The notes beneath the pieces were generated by a model. That model worked only from the letters and a program-made list of their open reading frames with translations, did no database searches and was not told the DNA's origin. A program made the position numbers and the translations under genes. This document shows positions 8,327-21,772 of a stretch of 64,000 nucleotides of DNA, one piece after another (position 1 is the first letter of the stretch; every line of letters starts with the position of its first letter). Source of the DNA: RU20A sp042610495 (GTDB taxonomy: Bacteria; Pseudomonadota; Alphaproteobacteria; Rhizobiales; Rhizobiaceae); assembly GCF_042610495.1 (NCBI RefSeq), contig NZ_JBHGAP010000001.1, forward strand, positions 930,001 to 994,000. Direction: 5' to 3'.

Positions 8327-8716
8327 ATGACGACCAGGATCTTCGAAGGCGGCTGCCTGTGCGGACATATCCGGTACCGCCTGCGTGGCCCCGTTGCATT
8401 TCCCCACACCTGCTCCTGCCGCATGTGCCAGAAGCACACCGGCGCGCTGACGGCGTCCTGGGTCGAGGTTGACCGCGACGCGATCGACTGGACCGGCCCG
8501 GGCGAGGCCCCCGCCACCTGGCGTTCCTCGGAAAAGTCCTCCCGCGCCTTCTGCCCCGCCTGCGGCAGCTCCATCGGCGCCGTTGACGACGCCCCGGTGG
8601 TGGCGCTTCTCACGGGCACCTTCGACAAGCCGCACCTGCTGCCACTGAAACCCCTCTCCCATTCCTACAAGGGCCAACGCCCCCGCTGGTGGCACGTGAC
8701 CATCGACGGGGCGTAA
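8327..8716 (+). CDS. GFA-family (glutathione-dependent formaldehyde-activating-like) protein
   Basis: A 129-residue protein with the complete zinc-binding set of the GFA/CENP-V fold: GGCLCGHIRY near the N-terminus, CSCRMCQKHTG in the middle, and FCPACGSSIG near residue 80. The fold adds glutathione to formaldehyde in the founding enzyme, but most homologues have no proven substrate. It begins one base after the protease stop, so it is read as part of the same transcript. Confidence 0.88.
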   Translation: MTTRIFEGGCLCGHIRYRLRGPVAFPHTCSCRMCQKHTGALTASWVEVDRDAIDWTGPGEAPATWRSSEKSSRAFCPACGSSIGAVDDAPVVALLTGTFDKPHLLPLKPLSHSYKGQRPRWWHVTIDGA

Positions 8717-8729
8717 AGCGCCCCCCGCC

Positions 8730-9487
8730 TCAGTTCCGCAGCCGATACCCTGTCTTGAAGATCCACGTCAGCAGGCCCATGCAGATGGCGAGGAAGACGA
8801 GGATGATGGCCGCGCTGATCGCCGGATTGACGTCGGAAATGCCGAAGAAGCTCCAGCGGAAGCCGCTGATCAGGTAGAAGACCGGGTTGAGGTGGCTTGC
8901 CGCCTGCCAGATGGGCGGCAGCATGGTGACCGAATAGAAGCTGCCGCCGAGGAAGACGAGCGGCGGGATGACCAGCATCGGGATCAGGTTCAGCTGCTCG
9001 AAATCCTTCGCCCAGATGCCGATGATGAAGCCGAACAGGCTGAAGGTCACGGCCGTGAGCGCGAAGAAGCCGATCATCGCCAGCGGATGCTGGATGGAGA
9101 GATCCACGAAGAACGACGCCGTGGCGAGGATGATGAGCCCGATCATCATCCCCTTGGTCGCCGCCGCCCCGACATAGCCGAGCACGATTTCCGCCATGGA
9201 GACGGGCGAGGACAGGATCTCGTAGATCGTCCCCGTGAATTTCGGGAAATAGATCCCGAAGGAGCCGTTGCCGACGCATTGCGTCAGAAGCGTCAGCATG
9301 ATGAGGCCGGGCGTGATGAAGGCGCCGTAGGAGACCCCGTCGATCGCCTGGATGCGCGACCCCACCGCCGCGCCGAAGACGATGAAATAGAGCGAGGTGG
9401 AAATCACCGGCGAGACGACGCTCTGCAGGATCGTGCGCCGCGTGCGGGCCATTTCAAAGAGGTAGATGGCCTTGACCGCTTCGAAAT

Positions 9488-9491
<4 letters not shown>
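8730..9491 (-). CDS. ABC-2 type transporter permease
   Basis: A 253-residue membrane protein with about six hydrophobic segments. The N-terminal cytoplasmic amphipathic stretch (YLFEMARTRRTILQSVVSPV) and the FLGGSFYSVTMLP motif before the last membrane pair are typical of YadH/NodJ-like ABC-2 permeases. Its start overlaps the stop of the ATPase gene by four bases, so the two form one exporter. The substrate is unknown; relatives export polysaccharides, drugs or lipids. Confidence 0.9.
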
Positions 9492-10414
<923 letters not shown>

Positions 10415-10633
10415 GGGAATTCCCGAAGGGAGAAGCGGACCGGGCCTATATGGGGCGATTCCATGGCGGTTACACCCCCGCCGGCCACATTCGGCGACAC
10501 ACAGCCTTCGTCACACGCCCGTAACGTTGTTTGGCGATGGTCCGCCCGCAAGACCGGCGAGGCACCCCTTCCGCACCGCCGATGCATTCTTCGCCGGTCC
10601 GACCCCGGCCTTTTTTCGCTGCGCCCGAATGCC

Positions 10634-11953
10634 TCAGTCGCAGTGCTTGTAGCCTGATTTGCGCGTGCGCAGGTCGAAGTGGAAGTGATCCTTGTGGAAC
10701 GGATCGCTGCCGGGTCCAAGCACGGTGGCGAAATATTTGCAGCTGTCCTCGCGCACCGCCTTCAGCAGCCCCTTTTCGCGGAAGGCGAAGAAGCCCGGCT
10801 TGCGCACGTCGATCTCCTTGCCGTTCTTCAGCACGAACTGGCCGACGTCGATCGCGTTGCCGCGCGCATGTTCCGACATCGGCCCGCGCGAGCGCGAATT
10901 CATGCGCCGGCAGGAATAGCCCCCGAGCGGCTTGATGACCTTGACGCCGGAGAAGTAGCGGTAGCGCGACGACGGCACGAGTTCGTACTTCACCCACTGG
11001 GCAAAGGCCGCCGTCACCTGGCAGTTGAGCTTGACCGAAGGCTTCACGTCGATGCCGCCGGAAAGCCCCGTCAGCTCGATCGGATAGTCGATGCCGCAGG
11101 CAGGGCCATTGTAGATGCGGGGAATGTCGCGAAACTCGACGCCGAGCTTGCGCAACTGGCTGCGGCAGGCGACTTCGGAGGCCGGCATGACATCCGGCAG
11201 CGCCGGCCGGCTCATCTGCGGCTCTTCCGACATCTCGACCGGGTTTTCCACCCGCGGCAGCATGGCGAATTGCTCGGCCGCCTGCCTGGCCCTGAGCGCG
11301 CGGATTTCCGCGTCCCGCGCCTGCTGGCGGCCGGCAAGCTCCGCCTTGCGGGCATTTTCCGCCGCGATCTGTTCCGGCGTCAGCGGCGGCAGGTCGGGGT
11401 CGTAGCCCGGATTGGCGCTTGCCGTCGCGGTCGCGGGCGCGGACAGAAGCTGGACGTTCTCCTCGCCGATGCCGCCCACGACCGGCTGGGTCGTGTTGCC
11501 CTCGGCAATCTGCTGGTGTTCTTCCTGCGCAAGACCGACGACAGGCGTGAGGCCCAGCATCTGATCCATGTCGACGCCGCCGGGCGGCACCTCGGTCATG
11601 CCGGAAGCGGCCGCCGCCGTCTGCGTCACGGGTGCCGTATCCCCCTGCTCCATCAGCGGCTGGTCGAGCGCCGCCTGGCGGGCGGCCTGCGACTGGCGAC
11701 GCTCCTGCTCGACGGGATAGGCGCGCTCCTCATCGACGCGACCTTCGAGCACGGGCCTGACGGCACCCACATGGGTGCGCGTATCGATGCGCGAGGATGG
11801 CGCGAGATCATCGGTGGAACAGGCGACAAGCGCCGTCGACAGGAGGAGCGCAAGCGCGGCCCGCAAGGGGCGACGAGCGCCGTCCGTACCTCCAGCAGGA
11901 TGGCCGGGCGGCAGACAGGAACCGCCGCGGCGGGAAAGAAACGCAATACCCAT
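10634..11953 (-). CDS. Extensin-like family lipoprotein
   Basis: About 439 residues from ATG 11953, with an in-frame GTG six bases upstream. A basic N-terminus is followed by a hydrophobic stretch ending TALVACSTDD, a lipobox with Cys as the lipidated residue. Residues 60-230 are proline/glutamine-rich and low complexity with a coiled part (ENARKAELAGRQQARD). The C-terminal 170 residues form the extensin-like C domain: CRSQLRKLGVEF, ACGIDYPIELTGL, SEHARGNAIDV, and DPFHKDHFHFDL with a peptidase-like His/Asp set resembling the D-Ala-D-Ala carboxypeptidase VanY/MepA fold. It is probably an envelope protein acting on or attached to peptidoglycan. Confidence 0.87.
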   Translation of the reverse strand: MGIAFLSRRGGSCLPPGHPAGGTDGARRPLRAALALLLSTALVACSTDDLAPSSRIDTRTHVGAVRPVLEGRVDEERAYPVEQERRQSQAARQAALDQPLMEQGDTAPVTQTAAAASGMTEVPPGGVDMDQMLGLTPVVGLAQEEHQQIAEGNTTQPVVGGIGEENVQLLSAPATATASANPGYDPDLPPLTPEQIAAENARKAELAGRQQARDAEIRALRARQAAEQFAMLPRVENPVEMSEEPQMSRPALPDVMPASEVACRSQLRKLGVEFRDIPRIYNGPACGIDYPIELTGLSGGIDVKPSVKLNCQVTAAFAQWVKYELVPSSRYRYFSGVKVIKPLGGYSCRRMNSRSRGPMSEHARGNAIDVGQFVLKNGKEIDVRKPGFFAFREKGLLKAVREDSCKYFATVLGPGSDPFHKDHFHFDLRTRKSGYKHCD

Positions 11954-12248
11954 TCTCACCCCGCCCGCCTGCGAACGCAGAACCCGTTGACAGGGTCCGG
12001 CCGCAACAGCGCGTCATAGGGCACCGGATGTCGCCCGCCCCCAGACAAAAGGAGAATTTGGGCTGAATGCAGGAGACCGGCGCTCCACGTCTTTCGATGG
12101 AAAAATTCTATCCAAACAGGGTAAACGAAGCGTTGCGCCGCAACCTTGAGAAAGAAGGGGGGCGTCGCGACAAAGGCGCGATCATGGCGCGTACAGCGCC
12201 GTCGGCTGTGTGTATAAGATGGCGACCGATACGCCGAAGGAGAACCGC

Positions 12249-12674
12249 ATGAGCCCGTCCCCTGCCCGCCCGAAGGGCGAACTGACCCTGCGCACGCTCG
12301 CCATGCCCGGCGATGCCAATGCGGCCGGCGATATCTTCGGCGGCTGGGTCATGGCGCAGATGGACCTGTCCTGCGGCATCCGCGCCGCCGAGCGTGCCCG
12401 TGGCCGCGTCGTCACCGCCGCGGTGAAGGAAATGGCCTTCGAAATGCCGGTGAAGATCGGCGACACGCTGTGCATCTACACCGACATCGAGCGCGTCGGC
12501 CGCACCTCGATCACGCTCAAGGTCGAGGCCTGGGCGCAGCGCTATCTGTCCGATGTGATGGAGAAGGTGACCGACGCCACCTTCGTCATGGTGGCGCTGG
12601 ACAAGGGCGGGAAGCCGACGCCCGTTCCGCCGGAAAAGACCGTGCCGCCGGAAAACGGCCAGGCGGGCGTCTGA
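12249..12674 (+). CDS. yciA: YciA-family acyl-CoA thioesterase
   Basis: A 141-residue hotdog-fold enzyme that hydrolyses acyl-CoA esters. The start at ATG 12249 has AAGGAG six bases before it; the frame is open further upstream without a ribosome site. Motifs are LRTLAMPGDANAAGDIFGGW with the catalytic Asp, then MDLSCGIRAAERARGRVVT, and KIGDTLCIYTDIERVGRTS. Length and motifs match YciA (E. coli 132 residues). It is a monocistronic gene convergent with the DMT gene. Confidence 0.93.
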   Translation: MSPSPARPKGELTLRTLAMPGDANAAGDIFGGWVMAQMDLSCGIRAAERARGRVVTAAVKEMAFEMPVKIGDTLCIYTDIERVGRTSITLKVEAWAQRYLSDVMEKVTDATFVMVALDKGGKPTPVPPEKTVPPENGQAGV

Positions 12675-12704
12675 ACGCCCGCGCGGCACGGGTTCGACCG
12701 TAAA

Positions 12705-13058
12705 TCAGCCCTTGAAGATGAAGGATGCGCCGATGGCGATCAGCGCAAAGCCGATCGCGTGGTTCCACGTCAGCTGCTCCTTCAGCCAGAACACGGAGAA
12801 GGCCGAGAAGACCAGCAGCGTGATGACTTCCTGCATCGTCTTCAGCTGCGCGGTCGAATAGACCGTATGGCCGATGCGGTTGGCCGGAATGGCGAGGCAA
12901 TATTCGAAGAAAGCGATGCCCCAGCTGACGATGATCACCAGCCACAGCGGCGCATTGCCGTATTTCAGGTGCCCGTACCAGGCGAAGGTCATGAAAACGT
13001 TGGAGCAGAGCAGCAGCGCGATCGGCCAGATGGCGGCCGGAGAGAACGCGAAATTCAT
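12705..13058 (-). CDS. DMT-superfamily protein (DUF486)
   Basis: A 117-residue membrane protein with four predicted helices and conserved DUF486 features: SNVFMTFAWYGHLKY near the N-terminus, AFFEYCLAIPANRIG in the centre and FSVFWLKEQLTWNHAIGF near the end. Half-size members of the drug/metabolite superfamily work as dimers. No substrate is known. ATG 13058 follows a GAGG site. Confidence 0.9.
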   Translation of the reverse strand: MNFAFSPAAIWPIALLLCSNVFMTFAWYGHLKYGNAPLWLVIIVSWGIAFFEYCLAIPANRIGHTVYSTAQLKTMQEVITLLVFSAFSVFWLKEQLTWNHAIGFALIAIGASFIFKG

Positions 13059-13296
13059 GGTAGTCCTCGTTGTTGGGATTGACCGCCCGGCTGCGGATGC
13101 AGCGCCCGGCCAGGTGAGTCATCGCGGCCCACACTGACAGGCACGCAAATAGCAGAGTTTGTCCCGGCGTCCAGTGCCGCGCGCATGCCGTCGAAAGCGC
13201 CGCCTCCCTTGTATTGGAGCGGTTATGTTAAGCCTGCATTATATACCCGCGTGCGAGGATTCGAAGTGACGGGAGCATGGCCCCCACGAGGATCGC

Positions 13297-15279
13297 ATGC
13301 AGGTTTCGGACATCAACATTGGCCGCGCGTTGACGCAGGACGAGCAGTATCTGGTCGACCAGTCCCAGGCGCGCGCCATCCTGAAGGCGATGCCGCTTAC
13401 CCTGATTGCCAATACCTTTATCGCCGCCTCCTCCGCTGCCTTCATTTGGAAGGAAGACCACGACATCCTGATCCCGGTCTGGTTCTGTTGCGTGGTCCTG
13501 TCGAACATGTGCCGGCTGGCCAGCCTGCCCTGGCTCAGACGCATGAGCCAGCAGCCACGGCGGGCGCGCCGCGTGATCAATATCCTGACGGCAAGCGCCT
13601 TCGTCGGCGGCGTGATCTGGAGTTCGGTCGCCTTTCTCGGCGCCGGCCTTGATACGCAGGGCAGCCATGGGCTTGTCGTGTTCATTCTGGCCGGCATCTC
13701 CGCCGGCGCCATCATCCAGAGCAGCGCCTGCGCCCGCCCGCCCATGGGCATGTCCGTCCCGGCCCTCACCGCCGCGATCGTCGCCCTCTCCATGCAGGGC
13801 ACCTTCACCGCCCTGATGGTGGTCCTCAATCTTGCGCTGTTCCTCGTCATGCTGACGCGCTCCTCCTTCATGAGCGAGGCCGCCTTCATCCGCACCGAGA
13901 TCGCGCGCATCCGCTCGGCCGACCTTGCCCGCTCCCTTCAGGAGGCAAACCGCAAGCTGGAGCGGCTGGCCAACACCGACCCCCTCACCGGCCTCGGCAA
14001 CCGCGCCGCCTTCAATGCGGACCTGGATGAGGCCGTGGAATCGGCGCTCGACGGAACGCATTCGGCCGTCCTGATCCTGTTCGATCTCGATCGCTTCAAG
14101 CAGATCAACGACACGCTCGGCCACACCGCCGGCGACATGGTGCTGAAGACCTTCGCCAGCCGCCTGCTCGCCGTCACGGACGGCCAGGACAGCGTCTCGC
14201 GCCTCGGCGGCGACGAGTTCGCCATCGTCATCGGCGGCCCCAACGCCTTCGACCGGGCCGTCGCGGTGGCCGATATCATGCTCGAGGCAGCCGGTGAGCC
14301 CATCGATGTCGGAGGCCGCCAGATTGTCGTCGCCACCAGCATCGGCATGGCACAGGCCCCGCAGCATGCGCGCTCCGCCAAGGCGCTCTATGAAAGCGCC
14401 GATACCGCGCTTTACGCCGCCAAGCAGCAAGGGCGCCAGCGGGTCTGCGTCTTCGAAACGGCCATGAACGCGCAGCTCGACCGCCGCCGTGTCGTCGAAT
14501 TCTACGTCCGCCATGCCCTCGAACACGCCCTGATCGAGGTCCGCTTCGCCCCGCAGCGGCATCTGCAGACCGGCCAGATCGTGGGCTTTCAGGCGCTGCC
14601 GCACTGGAAGGTGCCGCAGATCGGTGCGGTGAACACCTGCGAGATGGTTGAGGCCGCCGCCGCGCTCGGCCATTCCAAAAGCCTGACCCGCTACATCGCG
14701 GAGCGCGCCGCCGCCTTCGCCCTGCGGCTGAGGACGCTCGGCCGGTCCGACATCGCAGTCTCCCTCAATGTCAGCGCCACGGAATTTCACCTCTACCGGG
14801 TCGATGCCATGCTGCGCGATGTGGTCGGCGCGATCGGTCTTCCGCCTGCGGCCCTGGTGGTCGAAGTGCCGGAACAGGCCATGCATGTCGCCGACGACCT
14901 GCGTTCCGCGATCCGCACGATCGGCGACGCCGGGTTCCGCCTGGCGCTCGACCGCTTCGGCACCGCCCATGCATCGCTCGGCCAGCTCGCCGGCATGCCG
15001 CTGGGCTATGTCAAGATTGCGCCGTGCGTCTCCTCCGGCCTTGCCACCAATCCCGAAAAGCAGCTCGTCATGAGTGCCTTCGTCGGCATTGCCCGGGCGC
15101 TTGACGTCGATCTGATGGCTGATGGCATCGAAACGGAGGAGCAGGCCGTCGCCCTGCGCCTTCTCGGCTGCGCTCTGGGACAGGGCGCGCTCCAGGGCGG
15201 ACCGATGGCCGCCGACGAGGCCGTCCGCAGCCTCGCCCCGGCAGTCCGCCAGCCGGCCGGCATCGCCGCCATCGCCTGA
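13297..15279 (+). CDS. Membrane GGDEF protein with degenerate EAL domain
   Basis: A 660-residue protein. Residues about 30-190 form a membrane region of four to six helices. The GGDEF domain (about 215-385) keeps NTDPLTGLGNRAAF, DLDRFKQIND and an intact RLGGDEFAIV active site, so diguanylate cyclase activity is plausible. The upstream RxxD inhibitory site is absent. The EAL-like domain (about 400-650) has lost core residues: QAL replaces EAL, VEVPE replaces the ITE segment, DRFG replaces DDFG, and the lysine segment is altered. c-di-GMP hydrolysis is therefore unlikely. ATG 13297 follows a GAGG site. It is monocistronic. Confidence 0.92.
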   Translation: MQVSDINIGRALTQDEQYLVDQSQARAILKAMPLTLIANTFIAASSAAFIWKEDHDILIPVWFCCVVLSNMCRLASLPWLRRMSQQPRRARRVINILTASAFVGGVIWSSVAFLGAGLDTQGSHGLVVFILAGISAGAIIQSSACARPPMGMSVPALTAAIVALSMQGTFTALMVVLNLALFLVMLTRSSFMSEAAFIRTEIARIRSADLARSLQEANRKLERLANTDPLTGLGNRAAFNADLDEAVESALDGTHSAVLILFDLDRFKQINDTLGHTAGDMVLKTFASRLLAVTDGQDSVSRLGGDEFAIVIGGPNAFDRAVAVADIMLEAAGEPIDVGGRQIVVATSIGMAQAPQHARSAKALYESADTALYAAKQQGRQRVCVFETAMNAQLDRRRVVEFYVRHALEHALIEVRFAPQRHLQTGQIVGFQALPHWKVPQIGAVNTCEMVEAAAALGHSKSLTRYIAERAAAFALRLRTLGRSDIAVSLNVSATEFHLYRVDAMLRDVVGAIGLPPAALVVEVPEQAMHVADDLRSAIRTIGDAGFRLALDRFGTAHASLGQLAGMPLGYVKIAPCVSSGLATNPEKQLVMSAFVGIARALDVDLMADGIETEEQAVALRLLGCALGQGALQGGPMAADEAVRSLAPAVRQPAGIAAIA

Positions 15280-15353
15280 TCCGTTGGCGTGTCCATCCGC
15301 GCGCACCCGCGCCGGACGGACCCCTGCATGCTTTCGAACGTAACACCGTCCTA

Positions 15354-16670
15354 ATGGAACAAATGGCGCGGACAGGCATTGCTCGCGCGCCAGACCCTGT
15401 CGACCTCCCGGCAGCAGGCCTCGGCCAGTCGCTGGAGATCCCCTTGCAACGCGCCACTGTCGCCGGACAATCCCTCGTCGCGCTCGCCGCGCTCAATTTC
15501 TTCCTCGCCGATGCCCGTGACGGGCTGGGCCCCTTCCTCGATGCCTTCCTCGCCACCAACGGGTGGTCCTCCATGTCGCTCGGCCTCATCGCCACCTTCG
15601 GCGGCATCCTCGGCATGGTAGCGACGCCGATCTTCGGCGCGCTGGTCGACAACACGCCCTACAAGCGCGCGCTCATCGTCATCCCCGTCCTGCTCGTCAC
15701 CGCCGCCGCCCTGTGGACGCTGCTGCAGCCCGACGTCGCCATCGTCATCGGCGGCCAGACGGTCACCGCCATCGTCGGCGCCGTGGTCGGCCCTGCCCTC
15801 ATGGGCCTCACGCTCGGCCTGGTCGGCGAGGCCGCCTTCCCGCACCAGGTATCGCGCAACGAATTCTGGAACCACGCCGGCAATGTCGTGTCGCTGGTCG
15901 GTGTCTATGCCGCCACCACCTTCTTCGGCATGCAGGGCATCGTCGGCCTGATGATCCTCACCGCCATCGGCACCTGCATCGCGGTGGCCTGCATTGATGC
16001 GAAGAAGATCGACCACAATGTCGCCCGCGGCCTCGGCCATGACGAGGGCGAGCCCGGCCCCTCCGGCTATTCGGTGCTCGTCAAGACGCCGGGCCTCATC
16101 CTGCTCGCGGTGATCCTGATGGTCTTCCACTTCGGCAATGCGCCCATGGGCCGCCTCATCGCCCAGGAATTCTCCATCCAGCTCGGCACCCCCTTCCGCA
16201 CCACGGCGCTGATCACCGGCGTCGCCCAGCTCGCCATGATCGGAGTCGCCGTCGCCGCCCCCTTCATGATCCGCCGCCTCGGCCTCGCACCCGTCATCCT
16301 CATCGGCCTGATCGCCCTGCCGATCCGCGGCCTGATTGCCGGCACGGTCCATGATTTCTGGTCGATATATCCGGTGCAGATCCTCGACGGCGTCGGCGCC
16401 GGCCTGCTCGGCATCGCCACCCCGGTCGCGGTCGAGCGCCTGCTCTCCGGCTCCGGCCGCTTCAATGTCGGCCTCGCCGCCCTCATGACCATCCAGGGCA
16501 TCGGCGCCTCCTTCAGCAATGCGGTGGCGGGAACGCTGGTCTCGGAGGGCGGCTACAGCCTCGCCTACCTCGTCCATGGCGGCATCGCCATCGGCGCCAT
16601 CGCCCTCTTCCTCGTCTGGCGCCACCGCATCGTCCCGCCGGCCCCGACACCCGCCCGCCGGGCCGCCTGA
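15354..16670 (+). CDS. Major facilitator superfamily transporter
   Basis: A 438-residue protein with about twelve membrane segments and the MFS loop pattern FGALVDNTPYKRALI after helix 2 (about residue 97). The C-terminal half repeats the pattern around MIRRLGLAPVILIG. GVGAGLLGIATPVAVERLLSGSGRF resembles permeases of an uncharacterised MFS group. The substrate is unknown. An alternative start is ATG 15363. It ends before a strong terminator. Confidence 0.88.
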   Translation: MEQMARTGIARAPDPVDLPAAGLGQSLEIPLQRATVAGQSLVALAALNFFLADARDGLGPFLDAFLATNGWSSMSLGLIATFGGILGMVATPIFGALVDNTPYKRALIVIPVLLVTAAALWTLLQPDVAIVIGGQTVTAIVGAVVGPALMGLTLGLVGEAAFPHQVSRNEFWNHAGNVVSLVGVYAATTFFGMQGIVGLMILTAIGTCIAVACIDAKKIDHNVARGLGHDEGEPGPSGYSVLVKTPGLILLAVILMVFHFGNAPMGRLIAQEFSIQLGTPFRTTALITGVAQLAMIGVAVAAPFMIRRLGLAPVILIGLIALPIRGLIAGTVHDFWSIYPVQILDGVGAGLLGIATPVAVERLLSGSGRFNVGLAALMTIQGIGASFSNAVAGTLVSEGGYSLAYLVHGGIAIGAIALFLVWRHRIVPPAPTPARRAA

Positions 16671-16690
16671 CACTCTCGGCAGGCGCGGCT

Positions 16691-16727
16691 GGAAACGCGG
16701 GTGCCTCCTCGCCCGCGTTTCCCTTTT
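16691..16727 (+). terminator. Rho-independent terminator of the MFS gene
   Basis: A perfect 11-bp stem (GGAAACGCGGG with CCCGCGTTTCC), a 10-base loop and a CTTTT tail, 20 bases after the MFS stop codon. Confidence 0.88.
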
Positions 16728-16776
16728 GTACCCGCCACCTCTTCCCTTCCGCCGGGACTCTCTCCATATTCCGCCC

Positions 16777-19950
<3,174 letters not shown>

Positions 19951-19982
19951 GTTGGCTGCGTGTCTAAAAATGGCCTTCAAAG

Positions 19983-21518
19983 TCAGGCATTCTTAGAGTG
20001 TGCAGTCTCCTGATGTAGTTCATTGTAGCGAACAAGAGCGTCTCCGAGCGCTTCTATCGCTTCAGCTTCCCTGCGGGCATAGACGGGGCCAGAATTGGAC
20101 ATCATCAAGCTCGGACATCCTTCTTTGTAGCTTTGAAATTTTCCGTCTTTTTTACGTTTAGTTCTACTAAAGAAATCACGATAGCGTCTGGGCGTGATGC
20201 CAAAAAAAGGCACAAATTCTACAGAGCCAAACTTGGAAAATGATCCCCGTGAAGTGCCTTCGATTTTAACCGAATCCGGATGCAAGTCACTGGTAAGACT
20301 CTTGGGATAGGGCTCCAAAAAAATGACTTTGGAAAGACCTGACGAAACAATATGCTTTGAGCACATATGACATGGAAAAGTGGTACAATATATTGTACCC
20401 CCCTGAATTGAAATCCCCAATCGTGCAGCATCACTGATTGCAGACATCTCAGCATGTACTATGCGCCCATATTCCAAAGCGTCCATAAACTGAGAATTAT
20501 CCAATTGCGCCAACTTTTCTTTCGTCAACTGGTCGTCCGGACTTATAATGCTGATTATTTCTTTTAAAAGCTCTTTCTTGCGAAGATCATTACTGTCATG
20601 ACCGAGCTTATATTCACGTGCATCAGCAGGGTCATCACACCAATACGTCCCGCCGCCAGCTTTAGGGACCTCATTAGAACCAAGCGCCGCGATTTCTCCG
20701 GTCGGGCGAAAGATGGCGGCTCCGACTTGCCGAGACAGGTCCAGACTTCTGAGTGCAGCTGAATGTGCCAAGTACATTCCATATTCAAGGTGATTTGGTG
20801 AATACCCATTATGACCAAAAAGTAGATCTATGAATTTCTCGATTTGATCGGCAACAGAAACGCCTGCGTCAGTTCGATCATCATTCACCACTACATCAGC
20901 ATACTGAAAGATCTTCCCAACTTTTTGCCCATTGGGCTCACCTTCTTCATCCTCATCCCGCACCACTAAATCCTCGGCAATTCCTCGATATTTGTTGCCG
21001 TCTCTTCGATTGTGGTCTCTGGCTATGATCTTTGAAAGGTTGTCTACTCTAACATCCCTAGCGGAATATACGGATAACTGTATGAACCGATTTCCATATA
21101 TTTGATTAAGTGCGCTGAGTTCGTCCTCTGTTTTGAGTTGATCAATTACAAACGCGATTCCTTCAGCGTCCTGATCACGCTTATCTCGAGCGTTAGATAT
21201 CTCAGACATAGCAAAGAGAGACCAGACTTTCGATCCAATGTGATCTCTGGCAAAATTTCCGAATTTTATGTATGAGTCTATGCGATCATTCTTTTTATCT
21301 GGATCAAGTCCGGAATAATTAAGCAATTTCGCTACATCAGGAAAAAGAGATGATATTTTAACATGATGAAACGCAAATTTCTTTTTCAGAAACTGCTCTC
21401 TCAAGCTTGAAATTGTAGAGTCAAGACTGGTTCCTACGGGAGAAACGATTCCTATTACAATTTCGGGCAAAATGTTATCAGAACCCTGGAACTCTTCCGT
21501 AGCCATGTCGTTAGCCAT
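19983..21518 (-). CDS. Two-domain anti-phage-type dCTP/dCMP deaminase
   Basis: A 511-residue cytoplasmic protein. Residues about 18-245 form a P-loop-like domain: VIGIVSPVGTS near residue 23-31, IAFVIDQLKTEDEL, IYGNRFIQLSVYSARD and YADVVVNDDRTD, a layout seen in AvcD-like defence deaminases. Residues about 255-500 are a deoxycytidylate-deaminase fold with zinc/catalytic residues H355, E357 (VHAEMSAI) and C383, C386 (PCHMC). Family members deaminate cytidine deoxynucleotides on phage infection and starve phage of dCTP. Surrounding DNA is clearly AT-richer than its neighbours, with rare-type codons, indicating transfer. A start at ATG 21506 is also possible. Neither start has a strong ribosome site. 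A plain metabolic dCMP deaminase is unlikely because of the extra domain. Confidence 0.88.
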   Translation of the reverse strand: MANDMATEEFQGSDNILPEIVIGIVSPVGTSLDSTISSLREQFLKKKFAFHHVKISSLFPDVAKLLNYSGLDPDKKNDRIDSYIKFGNFARDHIGSKVWSLFAMSEISNARDKRDQDAEGIAFVIDQLKTEDELSALNQIYGNRFIQLSVYSARDVRVDNLSKIIARDHNRRDGNKYRGIAEDLVVRDEDEEGEPNGQKVGKIFQYADVVVNDDRTDAGVSVADQIEKFIDLLFGHNGYSPNHLEYGMYLAHSAALRSLDLSRQVGAAIFRPTGEIAALGSNEVPKAGGGTYWCDDPADAREYKLGHDSNDLRKKELLKEIISIISPDDQLTKEKLAQLDNSQFMDALEYGRIVHAEMSAISDAARLGISIQGGTIYCTTFPCHMCSKHIVSSGLSKVIFLEPYPKSLTSDLHPDSVKIEGTSRGSFSKFGSVEFVPFFGITPRRYRDFFSRTKRKKDGKFQSYKEGCPSLMMSNSGPVYARREAEAIEALGDALVRYNELHQETAHSKNA

Positions 21519-21574
21519 TTGTTAATGAGGCGATGCGAGCGTCTAGACTCACAAATTACACGCAGGGGGTGAAC

Positions 21575-21757
21575 ATGGCAACCGAACGTAAGGTTGAGAC
21601 AAAAGCAGAAGCGGCTCCTGATCGCCACACTGACATCCTTAATCGCTTGCAATCAGCCGCGGACAAGAGCCGAGTGACATTTGACGGTGCTATTGAAGAT
21701 TTTCGCAATCGGTTCACGGTTGGATCGACTCAGTTCACCGTGGACAGCGAGAACTAA
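21575..21757 (+). CDS. Small protein divergent from the deaminase; possible companion
   Basis: A 60-residue, charged protein (MATERKVETKAEAAPDRHTD...) with a predicted helix around HTDILNRLQSAADKSRVTF and a short tail ending TVDSEN. I recognise no family. The start at ATG 21575 has a strong CAGGGGGTGA ribosome site; a longer frame begins at 21533. It diverges from the deaminase gene across only 56 bases, so their promoters must overlap. It has its own terminator and similar AT-rich composition, which suggests it arrived with the deaminase. A role as inhibitor, trigger or regulator of the deaminase is inference from position only. Confidence 0.65.
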   Translation: MATERKVETKAEAAPDRHTDILNRLQSAADKSRVTFDGAIEDFRNRFTVGSTQFTVDSEN

Positions 21758-21772
21758 GTCGGACGTAATTAA

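Noticed and set aside
10588..10620. Terminator-like hairpin with T-run on the plus strand
   Set aside because: The stem is only five bases and no plus-strand gene lies upstream of it.
13228..15306. 692-residue open frame antisense to the GGDEF gene
   Set aside because: It mirrors a clear GGDEF/EAL gene and has the His/Gly/Asp-rich composition typical of antisense frames in GC-rich DNA.
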